Source: Areca catechu (Eukaryota > Streptophyta > Magnoliopsida > Arecales > Arecaceae). Taken from it: DNA of 64,000 bases. The stretch's first letter is position 1; each line of letters opens with the position of its first letter. The stretch is from positions 110,459,825-110,523,824 of the forward strand of contig CM038053.1 in NCBI GenBank assembly GCA_021397845.1, given 5' to 3'. Below are positions 34,555 through 45,090 of the stretch, one piece after another. Both the position numbers and the translations under genes were made by a program. The notes under the pieces are model-generated. The model saw only the letters and a program-made list of their open reading frames with translations. It was not told the origin of the DNA and did no database searches.

Positions 34555-34800
34555 AGCCCAGAGATCAGATCTCCAGCCACTACATCTTCGAGCCTAGCTC
34601 CAAGACATCCAAGCCCTGAGCTTAGATCCCTGACCATCGCATCTTCGAGCCCAGTCCAAGACATCCAAGCCTGGAGCTCAAATCTTCGGCCACCACATCT
34701 TCAAGCCCAGCTCCAAGACATCCAAGCCCGGAGCTCAGATCTTCGGCCACCACATCTCCGAGCCCGAAGCTCAGCCTTTCGGCCACCAATTCTTGGGCAC
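34555..34800 (+). repeat. 56-bp tandem array derived from the 85-bp unit
   Basis: caagacatccaagcc recurs at 34601, 34657 and 34713 (56-bp period), followed by a partial unit. The units share tcttcgagcccagctccaag with the neighbouring 85-bp array but have a different second half (cggagctcagatcttcggcc). Confidence 0.88.
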
Positions 34801-34992
34801 CTAGAAACAAAGGAGAAGTCTTCATTTTGATCTTGTCACATGCACAAAAATAAAGAAAAATGGGCAAGACAATTTGACAAAATATATTTTTCATTACTAA
34901 ATAGAAGGAGTTACAATACATCAGAGGCCGACATGGCGGGCAGCCTAGGGAAGAAATCAGCACAAGGCTATGGCTAAAAAAGATACCCTACT

Positions 34993-37226
34993 CTACTCCA
35001 CCAGTGCCTTCCCAAGGTGGTGCACCATCGAAGTTTCGCTGCCCTCGACATCTGAAGCCGGGGCCCCTCCTTCGGCCACCACCGCCGGCAAGGTTGGTTC
35101 GACCGCCATCATCGGTGGAGCTGTTTCGACCGTCGCCATCTGCGGGGTCGATTCCACTGCTATTATTTGAGGAGTCGGCATGACCGTAGCAAGAATGTCC
35201 TCCATTGTAACTGGTGCGAGGGCCGGACCCTTCGTAGCCTTGAAGCCCGGGAGTCGGAGGGTGGCCAACCACTCTTCCGAGAGAATGCCATGCAGCTGGG
35301 ATCGGTAGTAAGCGAATCCCTTGAAAAAGGAGTCTATCACTGCCTCATTGAAGTCCAGCTTGAACTCCTCAGAAGCCTTGTAATCTGCAACTGCCTCTGC
35401 CACCCTCTTATTTGTGTCCTCAGCTCTGCGGACAGCCTCGACAGCCTCTTTCTTCATGGCCTCAACTAAACTGACGGTAGTGGAGGTCCTCCTCTCTAGC
35501 TCGGCCTGAAGCTCCTTCAGCTGGGCACCCTTTGACTTGAGCTCCTCCTCGAGCTCCCTTGAGCATCGCCTGGTGCTGGTGACTTCGCCCCGGAGGTTCT
35601 TGATCGGCATGTTAGCCTCCCAGAGGTCGTCGCCTTTCATCTCAGTTCGATCTTCGAAGACTCGAACTCTGCCTCGCGCTCCTTATCCCTCCTGACCCAG
35701 TTGCAGCAATAATCCTGGATCAGTAGGAGTTCGGCACCTTGCTGCATCAAAAATGATGTTAGTCAACAAGAAAGTGAGAGTGAGAGCAAGGCATATTGAA
35801 AATCAACTAATGACATAGAGGTTGGAGAAGGATGCATTGATGGTGTCGGTCAGGTACTTCTCGCTCCTCTCTCGCCGGTCACAGGACTGGACGGAGATAT
35901 CCATCATCCGCTCGGCAAGCATCTTATTCCTAACAAGGGAGATGTTGGGCCTTAGTTTGACGGGGACCCGACGGTAATCCCTGTCTCTTGTGCCTGTCAT
36001 CGATTTAGGGACACCTGCTTCGTCGGTGGTGGAAGTCATTGGTGCGGGATGGGAGCTCGGCGCCACTTCAGATGGAACCGCTGAAGTCAGCCCCGCACCC
36101 TCTGGCTCCTTGTCCTCCTCGACCTCAAAGATCTCCGGAGAGGGAGACGTCGTCACGGCAGCAGCGATGGTAGATCTGGCCTGAACCACCACCTCGGGCT
36201 CCGACACGAGGGCCAGATCGTGCCGCCTTGGAAGCTCGAGGGCGGGTTCCATAGCCCTCTTTCTCCTTGGCTAGGGAATGGGCTAGGCCAGTGCCACGCT
36301 GGCACCGACATCTACCTGAGCCCTCTTCGAAGCGGGCTCGCTGGTACCCTCTGCTTGGTTCCTCTCCTCAGAGAATGAGAGGAGTTCCTCCATAGAGAAC
36401 TTCATGCCCGCACCGAGGAGGAAGACGTCAGCTCAAAAAAAAAGAAAAAAAATGAGAAAGAGAATGAAAATAAAATTTTTTTTTGAGCCGAACTCACTCA
36501 ACTCTTGTGTTGGGCCGACCTCGGCCTCGTGGAGATTCTACTCTGACAGCAGGACCTCAAGTGAAGGAACCTCGGCAGAGTGAAGCTGGTCATACACCTC
36601 CGAATCGGCTGCGTCGACCATGGAATCCCGGTTGGGGGACCGATTCAGGTCACTTCAGACCCAGTCGACCCCCTCAACCGAGGTGAAAAAATACATACTT
36701 TTCCATCCTTTGATGGAAGAGGGAAGTTCAAACTTAATCCCCCTAGGGTGGGAGGAAAGAGACCACCACCCCTCCTCAGTGGGGTGGCATTTCAAGGTGA
36801 TGAAAGCCCTGAACAAAGAAAAATGGGCGACAATCCCATGGAAGTGGCACAAGATAATGAAGGAAAAAATGATCCTGATGGCATTCGGGACAAGCTGGGC
36901 AGGGACAAGATGGTAATGGCTCAGGACAGAAAGGAAGAAAGGGTGGAACGGGAATCGGAGGCCACCGAGAAGGTTTCCTCGTAGAAGGCTATTCGATGAG
37001 GGCCACTGGAGGTGACCTGCTCCCCTGGTCGAGGAACTAAGAGCCGGATGCCATTCGGGATGCCATACGTATCCCGGATGGTCGCAAGGTCCATGGCTGT
37101 GATCACCGAAGCGATCCCCCTGGGACCTGTTGACCGAGAAGGTTCGGGAGCAGGCACAGAAGGTAAAAGAAGAGGATGAGGTGGGGGAGAAGACGCGGGC
37201 TCCCTAATCACTATTCCCCCAGGCAC
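34993..37226 (-). pseudogene. Antisense gene of Tat element (Transposase_28-like, coiled coil)
   Basis: It runs opposite to pol, between pol and the 3' LTR. In order: N-terminus 37226-36921 (MPGGIVIREP.., TIRDTYGIPNGIRLLVP). A core from about 36965 to 36655 has LRFPFHPF, PNAIRIIF, and ELPSSIKGWKSMYFF (near 36675-36715), which I recognise as the Pfam Transposase_28 'putative gypsy type transposon' domain. A Pro/Ser/Glu-rich segment follows at 36252-35803. A coiled coil at 35745-34993 has QGAELLLIQDYCCNWVRR then ELEEELKSKGAQLKELQAEL. A likely intron lies between about 35805 and 35748 (acceptor gatgcag before QGAELL). Frameshifts near 36965 and 35640 break it. No catalytic function is known. Confidence 0.7.
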
Positions 37227-37870
37227 GGGCCTTCAGCTAACCTCGAAGTGCACCACGTCCTCCTCCTCATCGAAAGAAGAAGAAGGCAGCCTCGGTCTCG
37301 ATGGCCCAGCCTCACCTTAGTTAGTGGTGGGATGAAAATTCGGTCCGAAATGGGACATGAAGGTCGAGAAACGAGAAGAACATAAAGAGAGAGGAGATGG
37401 ATGAAGATCCAAAGGAGAACCTAACCCTAAGAGAGTCCCTACCCGACTAGTGCGAGGAAGGAGACTGACCTGCTCAGGACTTGGGGAGGCAGAAGTAGCT
37501 GGCAGAATGAAGTAAAAACTTGGCACCAAGGCGGGCATGTCGAATTTGAAAGAAGGTACGCTTTGGAAAAGGTCACCTTTCCTTTTGAAGTGATGGGCGT
37601 CCGATAGCACCGTTATGGCTCCCCACCATTGGATCCGTGCCATTTGTCGACCATCGACAGGGCTGGCATCTGGTTACGGCTGTGGCCGCCCGGAATTCTG
37701 CACCCGCAATAACCACTCCTTGGACGTGTCCTTGTGGCTCCATCATATAGGCCGAAGAAATCGATCCCCGAAGTGCCAGCAATTGTGTTCATCATTATGC
37801 TGGATTCTCGCCTTTCCACGTCAGCACACCATTTACTCCCTCCGCCCAGAGTGCTTCTTACCAACGAGAC
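37227..37870. other. Tat 3' region between antisense gene and PPT
   Basis: About 640 bp. Minus-strand open frames (37317-37643 and 37613-38149) lie upstream of the antisense gene. The second crosses the LTR border and has no domain I recognise. This stretch may be the promoter and 5' leader of the antisense gene, but I see no clear TATA box. Confidence 0.4.
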
Positions 37871-37888
37871 TCGGGAGTGGGGGGCAAA
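37871..37888 (+). other. Polypurine tract of Tat element
   Basis: tcgggagtggggggcaaa sits directly before the LTR start TGATACGATGG, the classic Tat-lineage arrangement. Confidence 0.85.
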
Positions 37889-39129
37889 TGATACGATGGA
37901 AGGCTGACATGTGACTTCTAACAGATGCCATGTCAGAAAAGCTGCCATGGTGGACACTCCTTTTCGGGTTCCTTTGCCAAGCTGAGCTCTCCTGACCTGT
38001 CGAAGCTGAGCTCCATCCTTCGCCAGGTCGACGCTCGCGAGCTCGGGTCGCCTAGGCCAGAGCCGAGCGACCCCCTTCACCAGAGCGAGCCCCTTCGAGG
38101 TTGAGCCCTTTGGGCATGGGTCGCATGCCAACCTCCTCTGTCGGATCAAGCCCCTCTAAGGTTGGGCCCCCTGTGCCAAAGTTGAGCTCGGTCCTCCTCT
38201 GCCGGGCTGAGCCCCTCCAAGGTCGAGTTCTCTAAGCAGGAGTCGAGTCCTCCTCCATGGTTCAGGCTTCTCCGAAGTCGAGGTCAGGCCCCCTCCGGGC
38301 TGGAGCCGAGTCCCAGCTCTCCAGCTTGGCAACCACCTCGGACAGCACCGCCGGCCTCTAAGAAAGTGGAGCCACCTCCCCGGGGCACCGACGGGCCACC
38401 TGACGGCCATGAAGAAGCACTCGTCCAATCATAATAACTGCCTGTGGATGCCGCTTACACCAGGAGAGAGAAAAGTTCCCCCAATTAAGACACTGCCAGG
38501 CTTCCTAAAATGGAACGACCAGAAGGAATGTCAGAATGCACAGCAGTTTCCTTACCACCAACCAGGAAAGACGTTCCGTCCATGGCACGGAACGCTACCA
38601 CATGCTCCTGACAGTACGTATCGGAAGAGACGTCCCATCTACATCATGGAACACCACCGCACGCACCTGACAGCACAGGAAAGATCCCGAGGTAGGCGTT
38701 TAACGATCGCCCAGACTTAAAAGAACCTTTGATCCTCTTGGGGAAGAGGTAACAAAAACTGAACAAACAACCAACACAATTGCAACAGGAGAAAGAAGCT
38801 CCAAGAAAAGGGGAAATGGGAAGGAGGTCATATAGGAGGACCCATCCGCCTCAACCGTCACCTTTCCCGGCACACCTGCACCCCCACTCTCACTCTACTC
38901 ACATCATTCCCAATCCTACTAGTGTGGAGTACATCATGAGGGGCTCGACCAAGAGGATCTATTTTCCTAGATTGTCACTGACTTGAGCATCAGAGTGTCC
39001 CCACCGGAATCCCCGGCTGGGTCACTAACCCCTATTTTACAGGTCCTAAAGCACCGGCCAATCCGAAGAGGATGAGGGATGATCCGACATCGACAGTAGC
39101 TACGGACCACGATGATCTTGGCAGAAACA
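37889..39129 (+). repeat. 3' LTR of Tat element
   Basis: It starts TGATACGATGGAAGG after the PPT. It is GC-rich, with ggtcgag/gccgag runs at 37980-38330. The end is placed at gcagaaaca (39129), just before Sirevirus A RT sequence begins; it could be a few bases off. The target duplication cannot be checked because the 5' end of the element is missing. Confidence 0.7.
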
Positions 39130-39832
39130 AAAATCATGCACATCCTGATCATGTTTTTAAACTACACAATGCACTTTATGAATTAAAGCAAGCACCTCAA
39201 GCCTGGTATGAAAGACTCAGCAAATTTCTGATTGAAAATGAATTTTCTAGAGGCAATGTTGATGAAACACTATTTTTGAAAATGAAAGATATTGATTTAT
39301 TAGTAGTAAAATATATGTTGATGACATTATTTTCGGTGCTACTAATGAAATTCTTTGTCAAGAGTTTGCCAAGCTAATGCAGGGTGAGTTCGAGATGAGC
39401 ATGATGGGAGAACTTAATTTCTTTCTCGGACTCCAGATCAAGCAAACTACAGATGGTATCTTCATCAACCAAGCTAAGTATACAAGAGAAATTATAAAGA
39501 AGTTTAGGATGGAGACTACTAAAGCAATAGGTACGCCTATGAGCCCCTCTTGTAGACTTGATAAAGATGAACTTGGTAAATCTATAGATCAAAAGTTATA
39601 CAGAGGTATGATTGGCTCTTTACTGTATCTAATTGCTAGTAGACCAGATATAATGTTTAGTGTATGCATGTGTGCTAGATATCAGTCTGAACCTAAAGAA
39701 TCACATTTGATGGTTGTTAAGTGCATTATTAGATATCTATCTGGTACTGTTGATATTGGTTTATGGTACTTTAGAAATTCATCTACTGAATTAATTGGAT
39801 ATGCTGATGCTATTTTGCTGGTTGTAAATTAA
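39130..39832 (+). pseudogene. pol: Sirevirus A reverse transcriptase, C-terminal half
   Basis: It begins at HPDHVFKLHNALYELKQAP (39139-39195). The YVDD box is present in sequence near 39312-39325 but lies one frame off from the upstream segment, so a one-base loss precedes it. MMGELNFFLGLQIKQ (39403-39450) and SPSCRLDKDELG follow. The segment 39377-39832 is open for 151 codons and reaches into the RNase H start (YRGMIGSLLYL, ASRPDIMFSV). The matching gene in Sirevirus B (57542-58560) is very close. Confidence 0.92.
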
Positions 39833-40260
39833 ATAGAAAGAGTACTAGTGGTACTTGTCAATTTCTTGGAGTTAACTTAATCTCATGGTTTAGCAAGAAA
39901 CAAACTTCAGCTGCACTATCCACAGATGAGGCTGAGTATATTGCAGCAGGAAGTTGTTGTGCTCAAATCTTATGGATTAAGCAACAACTTGAAGAATTTG
40001 GAATCAAGTTGGGTAGTGCACCTATTAAATGTGATAATACTAGTGCTATTTGCTTGACCAAAAATCCTGTTCAACATTCTAGGAGTAAACACATTGAAAT
40101 TAGACATCATTTTATTAGATATCATGTAAAAAATAATGATGTTATGCTTGAATTTATTAGTACTAAATTTCAATTAGCTGATATTTTGACTAAACCTCTT
40201 CTAGAAGATCGATTCTATATGATTAGAAGAGAGCTTGGGATCATTAATCCATTTGATTAA
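39833..40260 (+). pseudogene. pol: Sirevirus A RNase H
   Basis: It reads ASCKLNRKST-like sequence in a shifted frame near 39815-39850, then STDEAEYIAAGSCCAQILW (39919-39975). CDNTSAICLTKNPVQHSRS (40027-40083), KHIEIRHHFIR and ADILTKPL lead to a natural stop after INPFD (40258). From about 39860 to the stop the frame is open. Catalytic Asp and Glu residues are visible. A frameshift near 39830 separates it from RT. Confidence 0.9.
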
Positions 40261-40390
40261 ATTTTTCCTATCTTTGACTCAAATTAGATCATTTTGACAT
40301 CAATCCTTGCTAATCTTATCAAATTTCATTAAATTTAATCATATTTCCAGTAATTTTGATCAATACTTGCATCTTTTAATTTTTGGTTTT

Positions 40391-40465
40391 TAAGTCGATG
40401 TATCGACTCATTGATGTGTCGACACCTGAATGTGTCAACACATTCGTGATTCGATACTTGAACGG
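40391..40465 (+). promoter_or_regulatory. Palindromic gtgtcgacac motif cluster upstream of ORF3 (Sirevirus A)
   Basis: gtgtcgacac at 40416-40425, gtgtcaacac at 40432-40441, and the related gtatcgactc and gattcgatac. It lies 130-200 bp after the pol stop and about 250 bp before the ORF3 start. The same motif forms the LTR arrays and a matching cluster in Sirevirus B (59181-59265). Confidence 0.6.
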
Positions 40466-40711
40466 TAGCAGAGCAAGAATAAAGGGTTTTCCGAATGGTT
40501 TCTCCCCATTTCTTTCTCTCCTTCGAGCCGACACCTGATCTAAGGTACTCCTCATTGTTTCTATTCTCTGTTTTGTGTTTTAAACCCATTGATTCTTCGT
40601 TTTGGACATTTGGTAGCTCGGATTTTGTTTGATTTCATCTCCCATTTGGATTCTAAGCCTTAGAAACCCTAGGTTTCTACCCAAGCCTTGCCCAATTCTT
40701 TAATCCAAGTA

Positions 40712-42708
40712 ATGGGACCTTGAAAGCAAGTAGTCCGTCAACCTTGTCAGTAAAATCATGAAAAAGAGCAAAGGACGAAGGCCAGACATGAGGCTAGAGC
40801 TCCTGATCCACCCGTATGACCATTTTTTGTACCTTCTAGCCGGATAAGCTCGAATACCGTCGTTGGGGGATGACAAGTGGACTTTACTTTTGTCGACTAG
40901 TAGCACTTTAGGATCGGACAGTGGATTCGATAGGCTAGTCTGACTTCATTTTGCTCACTCAGCGAGAGATATTATTCTGGGCTTATGCAAGAGTTTATGG
41001 ATCACTCGCCCATGGGACTGATGGATGGTTAGTACAGGTGAGAGGCCGGGATATCCCAGTTTCATCCGAGGTTTTGAGCAAAGTATGGGATATACCGATG
41101 ACTGGATCAGTGGTGGACAATTTGATTGACAGAGTGAGTGGACTTCAGTGCATCTTTGAGTCTGATATATTGCTTGAGGGAGCCACCGTACCCACATCTC
41201 GACTATCTACAGAGACAAGACTATTATATCATATTGTTGCCCGGATACTTCTATCGAAGACTGGATGCTTTGATTACATCACTGAGCGGGAGTTGCTAGT
41301 GATGGTCTCTTAAGTTCAGTGCACGCCCGTCTGCCTTCCAGTGCTTATGATTCACCAAATGATGGAGGTGTCGAATAGCTAGCGACTCTGCCTACCATAT
41401 GGGATGGGATTGACAGTTTTATTCAGAGAGTACGATGTCAGCTTTGAGGATGAGCCCTACCGTATGCTACTTCATACTAATGTGTATGACATCAGGTCAT
41501 TACACCGGATGGGCTATCATCTATTCTGAGGCTAGTGGACTCGTAGGATATCTGGTCAGGCCGATGATAGAGCTGATGATGATGCTGCAGAGGAGGAGCG
41601 CATCCTCTTCAGCGAGGCAGGACCTAGCAAGAGTCAGCCTGAGACCGCAGCACAGCCAGCGGTTGCATCTCAGTCTGATCCTACTACTTCAGCACAGCCT
41701 CAGCCAGCTCAGATGAAGACTCCAGATATTTTTGATAGCTTACTGGATAGAGTCAGACATATTGAGATTGATCTATTGATCGTGAGATAGCATCTTGACT
41801 GTTTCATAGCTGAGACCAGAGAGAGCCATATTGGACTTAGTGATGGCATCTCAGCTATATTGACTTCACTGTCTAGACCTTCAGCGAGTACTCCGGTTGC
41901 TGATACTACACCACCTGCTCCTACACCTGTTGATAATGTTGATGGTGATGATATTATTGAAGATATTGTTGGTGATGATGATGAAGATGATGAGGAGACT
42001 GACTCCGATAGATTTGATTTTCCAGATCTTACTTCAAGGCCAGTAGCGGAGGTGACAGTAGATATGTCCAGGAGTCCTATTCATGATCCTTCTAGTTCAC
42101 CTACCCAGACTCCAGTCCCATCCTCTCCTTCTAGATCAGTTGATCATGTTCCCATTTCGATTCTGACACCTATTATTGATTCTCCAGTTGTTGATACTCT
42201 AGTTGTACATTCACCCATTGTTCATACACCCATTATTGTCACCCCTACTATCGATACATCGATTGTAGACTTACCAGTTCATTCTTCAGCTGATACTTCT
42301 ATTCTTGATACACCTATCATATCATCAGCTGATATTGACACACTAATTATTGATACTCCCACTATTCACACATCCTCACTTATTCGAGAGCTTGGGTTTT
42401 ATACACCTGGCTTTTAGCATCTTGACTCAGGTCCTTTTGATCGCACACCACTTCCGACAGTTGCTGAGATAGTCGACCCGATCAGTTCTGTTCCTGCGGA
42501 GGACATTGCTTCTACCTCTACTGCTCCAGCCAGAGGTCGGACATATGCTCGTTGCAGAAGACGTGGTCGTCCTACCCTTCCATGGCCGACCAGGACCCGA
42601 CTCAAAGATCTCAGATTTATGTGACCGCGAGCTCGATCTTCTATTGATACAGGACTAATTGAGATCAGTTCGTCTTCTGATGATACTGATGATATGGGTG
42701 AGGATTAG
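40712..42708 (+). pseudogene. Sirevirus A ORF3 (plant transposon-protein-like domain, acidic tail)
   Basis: This is the accessory gene 3' of pol, in the place of the env-like ORF of Sireviruses. The start is ATG at 40712 (MGP.., same as copy B). The N-terminus is decayed; 40951-41313 is open with LVQVRGRDIPVSSEVLSKVW and LLYHIVARILL, then ITERELLVM. I take this to be the Pfam 'putative plant transposon protein' fold (PF20167 type). It goes on with CLPYGMGLTVLF and HTNVYDIRSLHRMGY (41475-41520). The C-terminal half (41860-42417) is acidic, then a run of short P-I-[IV]-[DH]-T repeats. After a TAG at 42415 the frame continues to a DDTDDMGED end. No membrane segment or signal peptide is seen. Confidence 0.7.
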
Positions 42709-43469
42709 GATACTTATATATTTTTAGATAGCTTATTTTATGCATCTATGTATGTTTTATATTTTGATTGTACAAACTCTGACTAGAAATGAAATATCAT
42801 GTTGTACTTAATGTTTGTAATCTTGAATGAATGAATGGATTTTAAATTCAATGCAATATTTTTTTTGAGCAAGTAGTTTAGTGACAATTAAATGCAATAT
42901 CTTGAATATTCAGCCTATTTGTCTTCCTACCTTTTAATGATAACAAAAAGGGGGAGTAGTATTATGAGATATAAGTATAAATGCAATATATTCTTGGTGA
43001 TTTATATTTGTGATGTACAAGGGATGAACAAATTTTAAAATTTATTTTTGAAAACTTGAATTGAAAATGATTACATATTCCTTAAGAAAGGGGGAGCTAT
43101 ACTTTGTTTTCATTAAAAATCCCTTTAAAGTGAATTTCATCTTAAAACCCCTCTTTAAATGTTTGAAAAGATATTTACAAACTATTTTATGGATCATCAA
43201 TTCAGGGAGAGCTTTGTTCATTACTGAAATTCTCTTATAGAGTATCATGATACATGTATTCTTTGTCTTAAATGTATCCTAAAACTCTGATACTCTCAAT
43301 CATCATAACAAGCTCTGACATTATTAATCTTGATACTATTTTTGTTCTGGAATATTATATCAATATTGCAAATTACATTAATACACTTAATGCATCTAGT
43401 TCTATGCACTTTGATGAATTCTTTCAAAAGCTTTTTAAGCAATTTACACTTAAGGATTTTGTCATCATC
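42709..43469 (+). other. Sirevirus A spacer with repeated polypurine tracts
   Basis: Non-coding. It holds PPT-like runs at 42944-42957 (caaaaagggggag), 43085-43096 (agaaagggggag) and 43204-43211 (agggagag) before the true PPT at 43470. The open frame 43272-43571 crosses the PPT and is not called. Confidence 0.8.
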
Positions 43470-43483
43470 AAAAAGGGGGAGAT
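43470..43483 (+). other. Polypurine tract of Sirevirus A
   Basis: aaaaagggggagat lies directly before the LTR TGTTGACTCC, matching 62312-62328 in Sirevirus B. Confidence 0.9.
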
Positions 43484-43751
43484 TGTTGACTCCATTATTA
43501 ATTTGATGATAAGCAAAATGGTTAAGTATAAGTTGACTACTAATGATTTATTTGAAGTGTGTTTTTGTTGAAAAGGTGCTCACAATTTTGAAGAAGCTTG
43601 TTTATTTGAAGAAACCAAGTTTGGATGAAAAGGATTGCTCAAAGAGGACTTGGAAACTCAATATTTGCTTGATTGGATGAATGAGTTAAGTAGAAATTGT
43701 TTCAGCTCAAGTTCAGACTTTTTTATGAAGAATTTAGTGAAGCGTTGACTC

Positions 43752-44127
43752 AAAGTGTCGACACATGACACCAAGTATCGATACATGGAAGTGAAGTGTC
43801 GACTCAGGCTGGTACACAAGAATGTTTCAGTTGGCATGGTTGAAGTGTCAATACATGAACCTGAAGTATCGACTCAAAGTGTCAACATATGGATCAACAT
43901 ATCGTCTGAGATTTTCAAGCCACAGAACTTGCTGAAATTGAAGAACTATTGAAGTGTCGACACATGAAAGCAAGGTGTCGACTCAAAGTGTCGACTCAAT
44001 TGAGTAAGTGTCGACATTTCTGAGATTTTCAGAGAACTAGATTGAAGATATTTGAATTGGGTGTCGACTCAAGAAGTTCAAGTGTCGATAGGAAGTGTCG
44101 CCTCAAAGCCTGAAGTGTCGACACATG
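43752..44127 (+). promoter_or_regulatory. GTCGAC palindrome array in Sirevirus A LTR
   Basis: About a dozen copies of aagtgtcgacacatg, aagtgtcgactca and related forms, 115 bp or more upstream of the TATA-like box. The core gtgtcgacac is self-complementary and contains a SalI site. Placement fits an upstream enhancer; this is inference. Confidence 0.65.
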
Positions 44128-44243
44128 GAGTTCTGGGAACAGTAATGGCTAGTTTTTCAAATGCAGAATTCATCCATTTTGCCCTTTAATGGCTAGTTTT
44201 TCAAGTCTAATAGCTAGAAATAGGATTTAAGGCCTTGGAAAAG

Positions 44244-44252
44244 TATTTATAT
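44244..44252 (+). promoter_or_regulatory. TATA-like box of Sirevirus A LTR
   Basis: tatttatat, downstream of the palindrome array; the equivalent in Sirevirus B is tatattta at 63021. Confidence 0.55.
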
Positions 44253-44544
44253 GCTCCAAATCAAATCAAATGAAAAACTATTGAATATTATTGAAGAGAA
44301 TAAGAAAAGAGCATTCAAGTAAGAGCTTTAACTCCTATTCATTGAAGTTTCAACTACTCTCAACCAAAAGCAAGCCTCCATGCATTCAAGAGCCTACAAG
44401 AGTATTGAGGATCATCCATTCTTGAGCATTCAAGAGGCTTCAACAAGTTCAAAGCATCTCTACATCAAGCTTCAAAGAGATACCTGCTTTGTTTTAGAAA
44501 GCTTACTTTGTTCTTTACTTCAAATCTTTATTTGTTGTATTGGT

Positions 44545-44760
44545 TCTTGGTTAGCCTATTATAAAACCAAGGGAGGTTATTGGTGAGCCTTTGAAAACCA
44601 ATTAGATTGGTGGTTAGCCCGTAAAACCACTTAGATTCTTGGTTAGCTCGGAAAACCAAGGGAGGTTATTGGTTAGCCTTTGAAAACCAATTAGGTTCTT
44701 GGTTAGCCCGTAAAACCAAGTGAGATTTTGACTTGTTGGCCTTGTAAAATAAGTTGGGTT
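44545..44760 (+). repeat. 30-bp array with inverted ends (ttggttagcc..aaaaccaa)
   Basis: gttagc/gtgagc recurs near 44551, 44584, 44614, 44643, 44673, 44703 and 44735, a period of about 30 bp. Each unit has ttggtt and aaccaa ends and could fold into a small hairpin. It lies downstream of the TATA box, so probably in the transcribed leader. Confidence 0.8.
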
Positions 44761-45090
44761 TTTGATTAGTGAGCCCATAAAACTAATCAATTATAATCAG
44801 GTGTGATTATAGTGAGTTTCCAAGGGCATCTTGGGAGTGGATGTAGGTGCATTAGATAGCACCGAACCACTATATCTCTTGGTCTTTGTGGTTGATTGAT
44901 CTCTCTTCTTGCTTTTTATTTATTGCTCTTTATTTTCGCTGCACTTTTATTTTAGAGCATTACAATTGAATTCTTAGTACCTTGCTTATTTATTTGTTGA
45001 ATTGGATTGCATTGCATTGTTTCAAGTAAAGTAATTTTAATTTTTAGAGATCCAATTCACCCCCCCTCTTCGGTTGCTTACTGGGCAACA

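Larger units (their letters stand above)
39130..45090 (+). mobile_element. Sirevirus A (Ty1/copia), 5'-truncated
   Basis: It contains the end of RT, RNase H, an extra ORF3, a run of polypurine tracts and a 3' LTR. The 5' LTR, gag, protease, integrase and half of RT are absent; the left edge coincides with the end of a Tat LTR. The right edge (..gggcaaca at 45090) abuts copia E integrase exactly, so it was inserted into that gene (expected TSD ggact, 45091-45095). Confidence 0.9.
43484..45090 (+). repeat. 3' LTR of Sirevirus A
   Basis: 1607 bp, TGTTGACTCC.. to ..CTGGGCAACA. It holds the GTCGAC palindrome array (43752-44127), a TATA-like box (44244-44252) and a 30-bp array of ttggttagcc..aaaacc (44545-44760). 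It ends with the conserved caattcacccccc block. Confidence 0.93.

Noticed and set aside
33861..34555. Four near-identical open frames on the minus strand (74-91 codons)
   Set aside because: They are by-products of the 85-bp array; each unit shifts the frame by one, so the same peptide reappears in successive frames.
36483..36984. Plus-strand frames opposite the Transposase_28-like core
   Set aside because: The minus strand gives the recognisable domain; the plus-strand reading is low-complexity and unrelated to anything.
37613..38149. 178-codon minus-strand frame as a host gene
   Set aside because: It spans the PPT and LTR border of the Tat element, has GC-rich composition and no domain.
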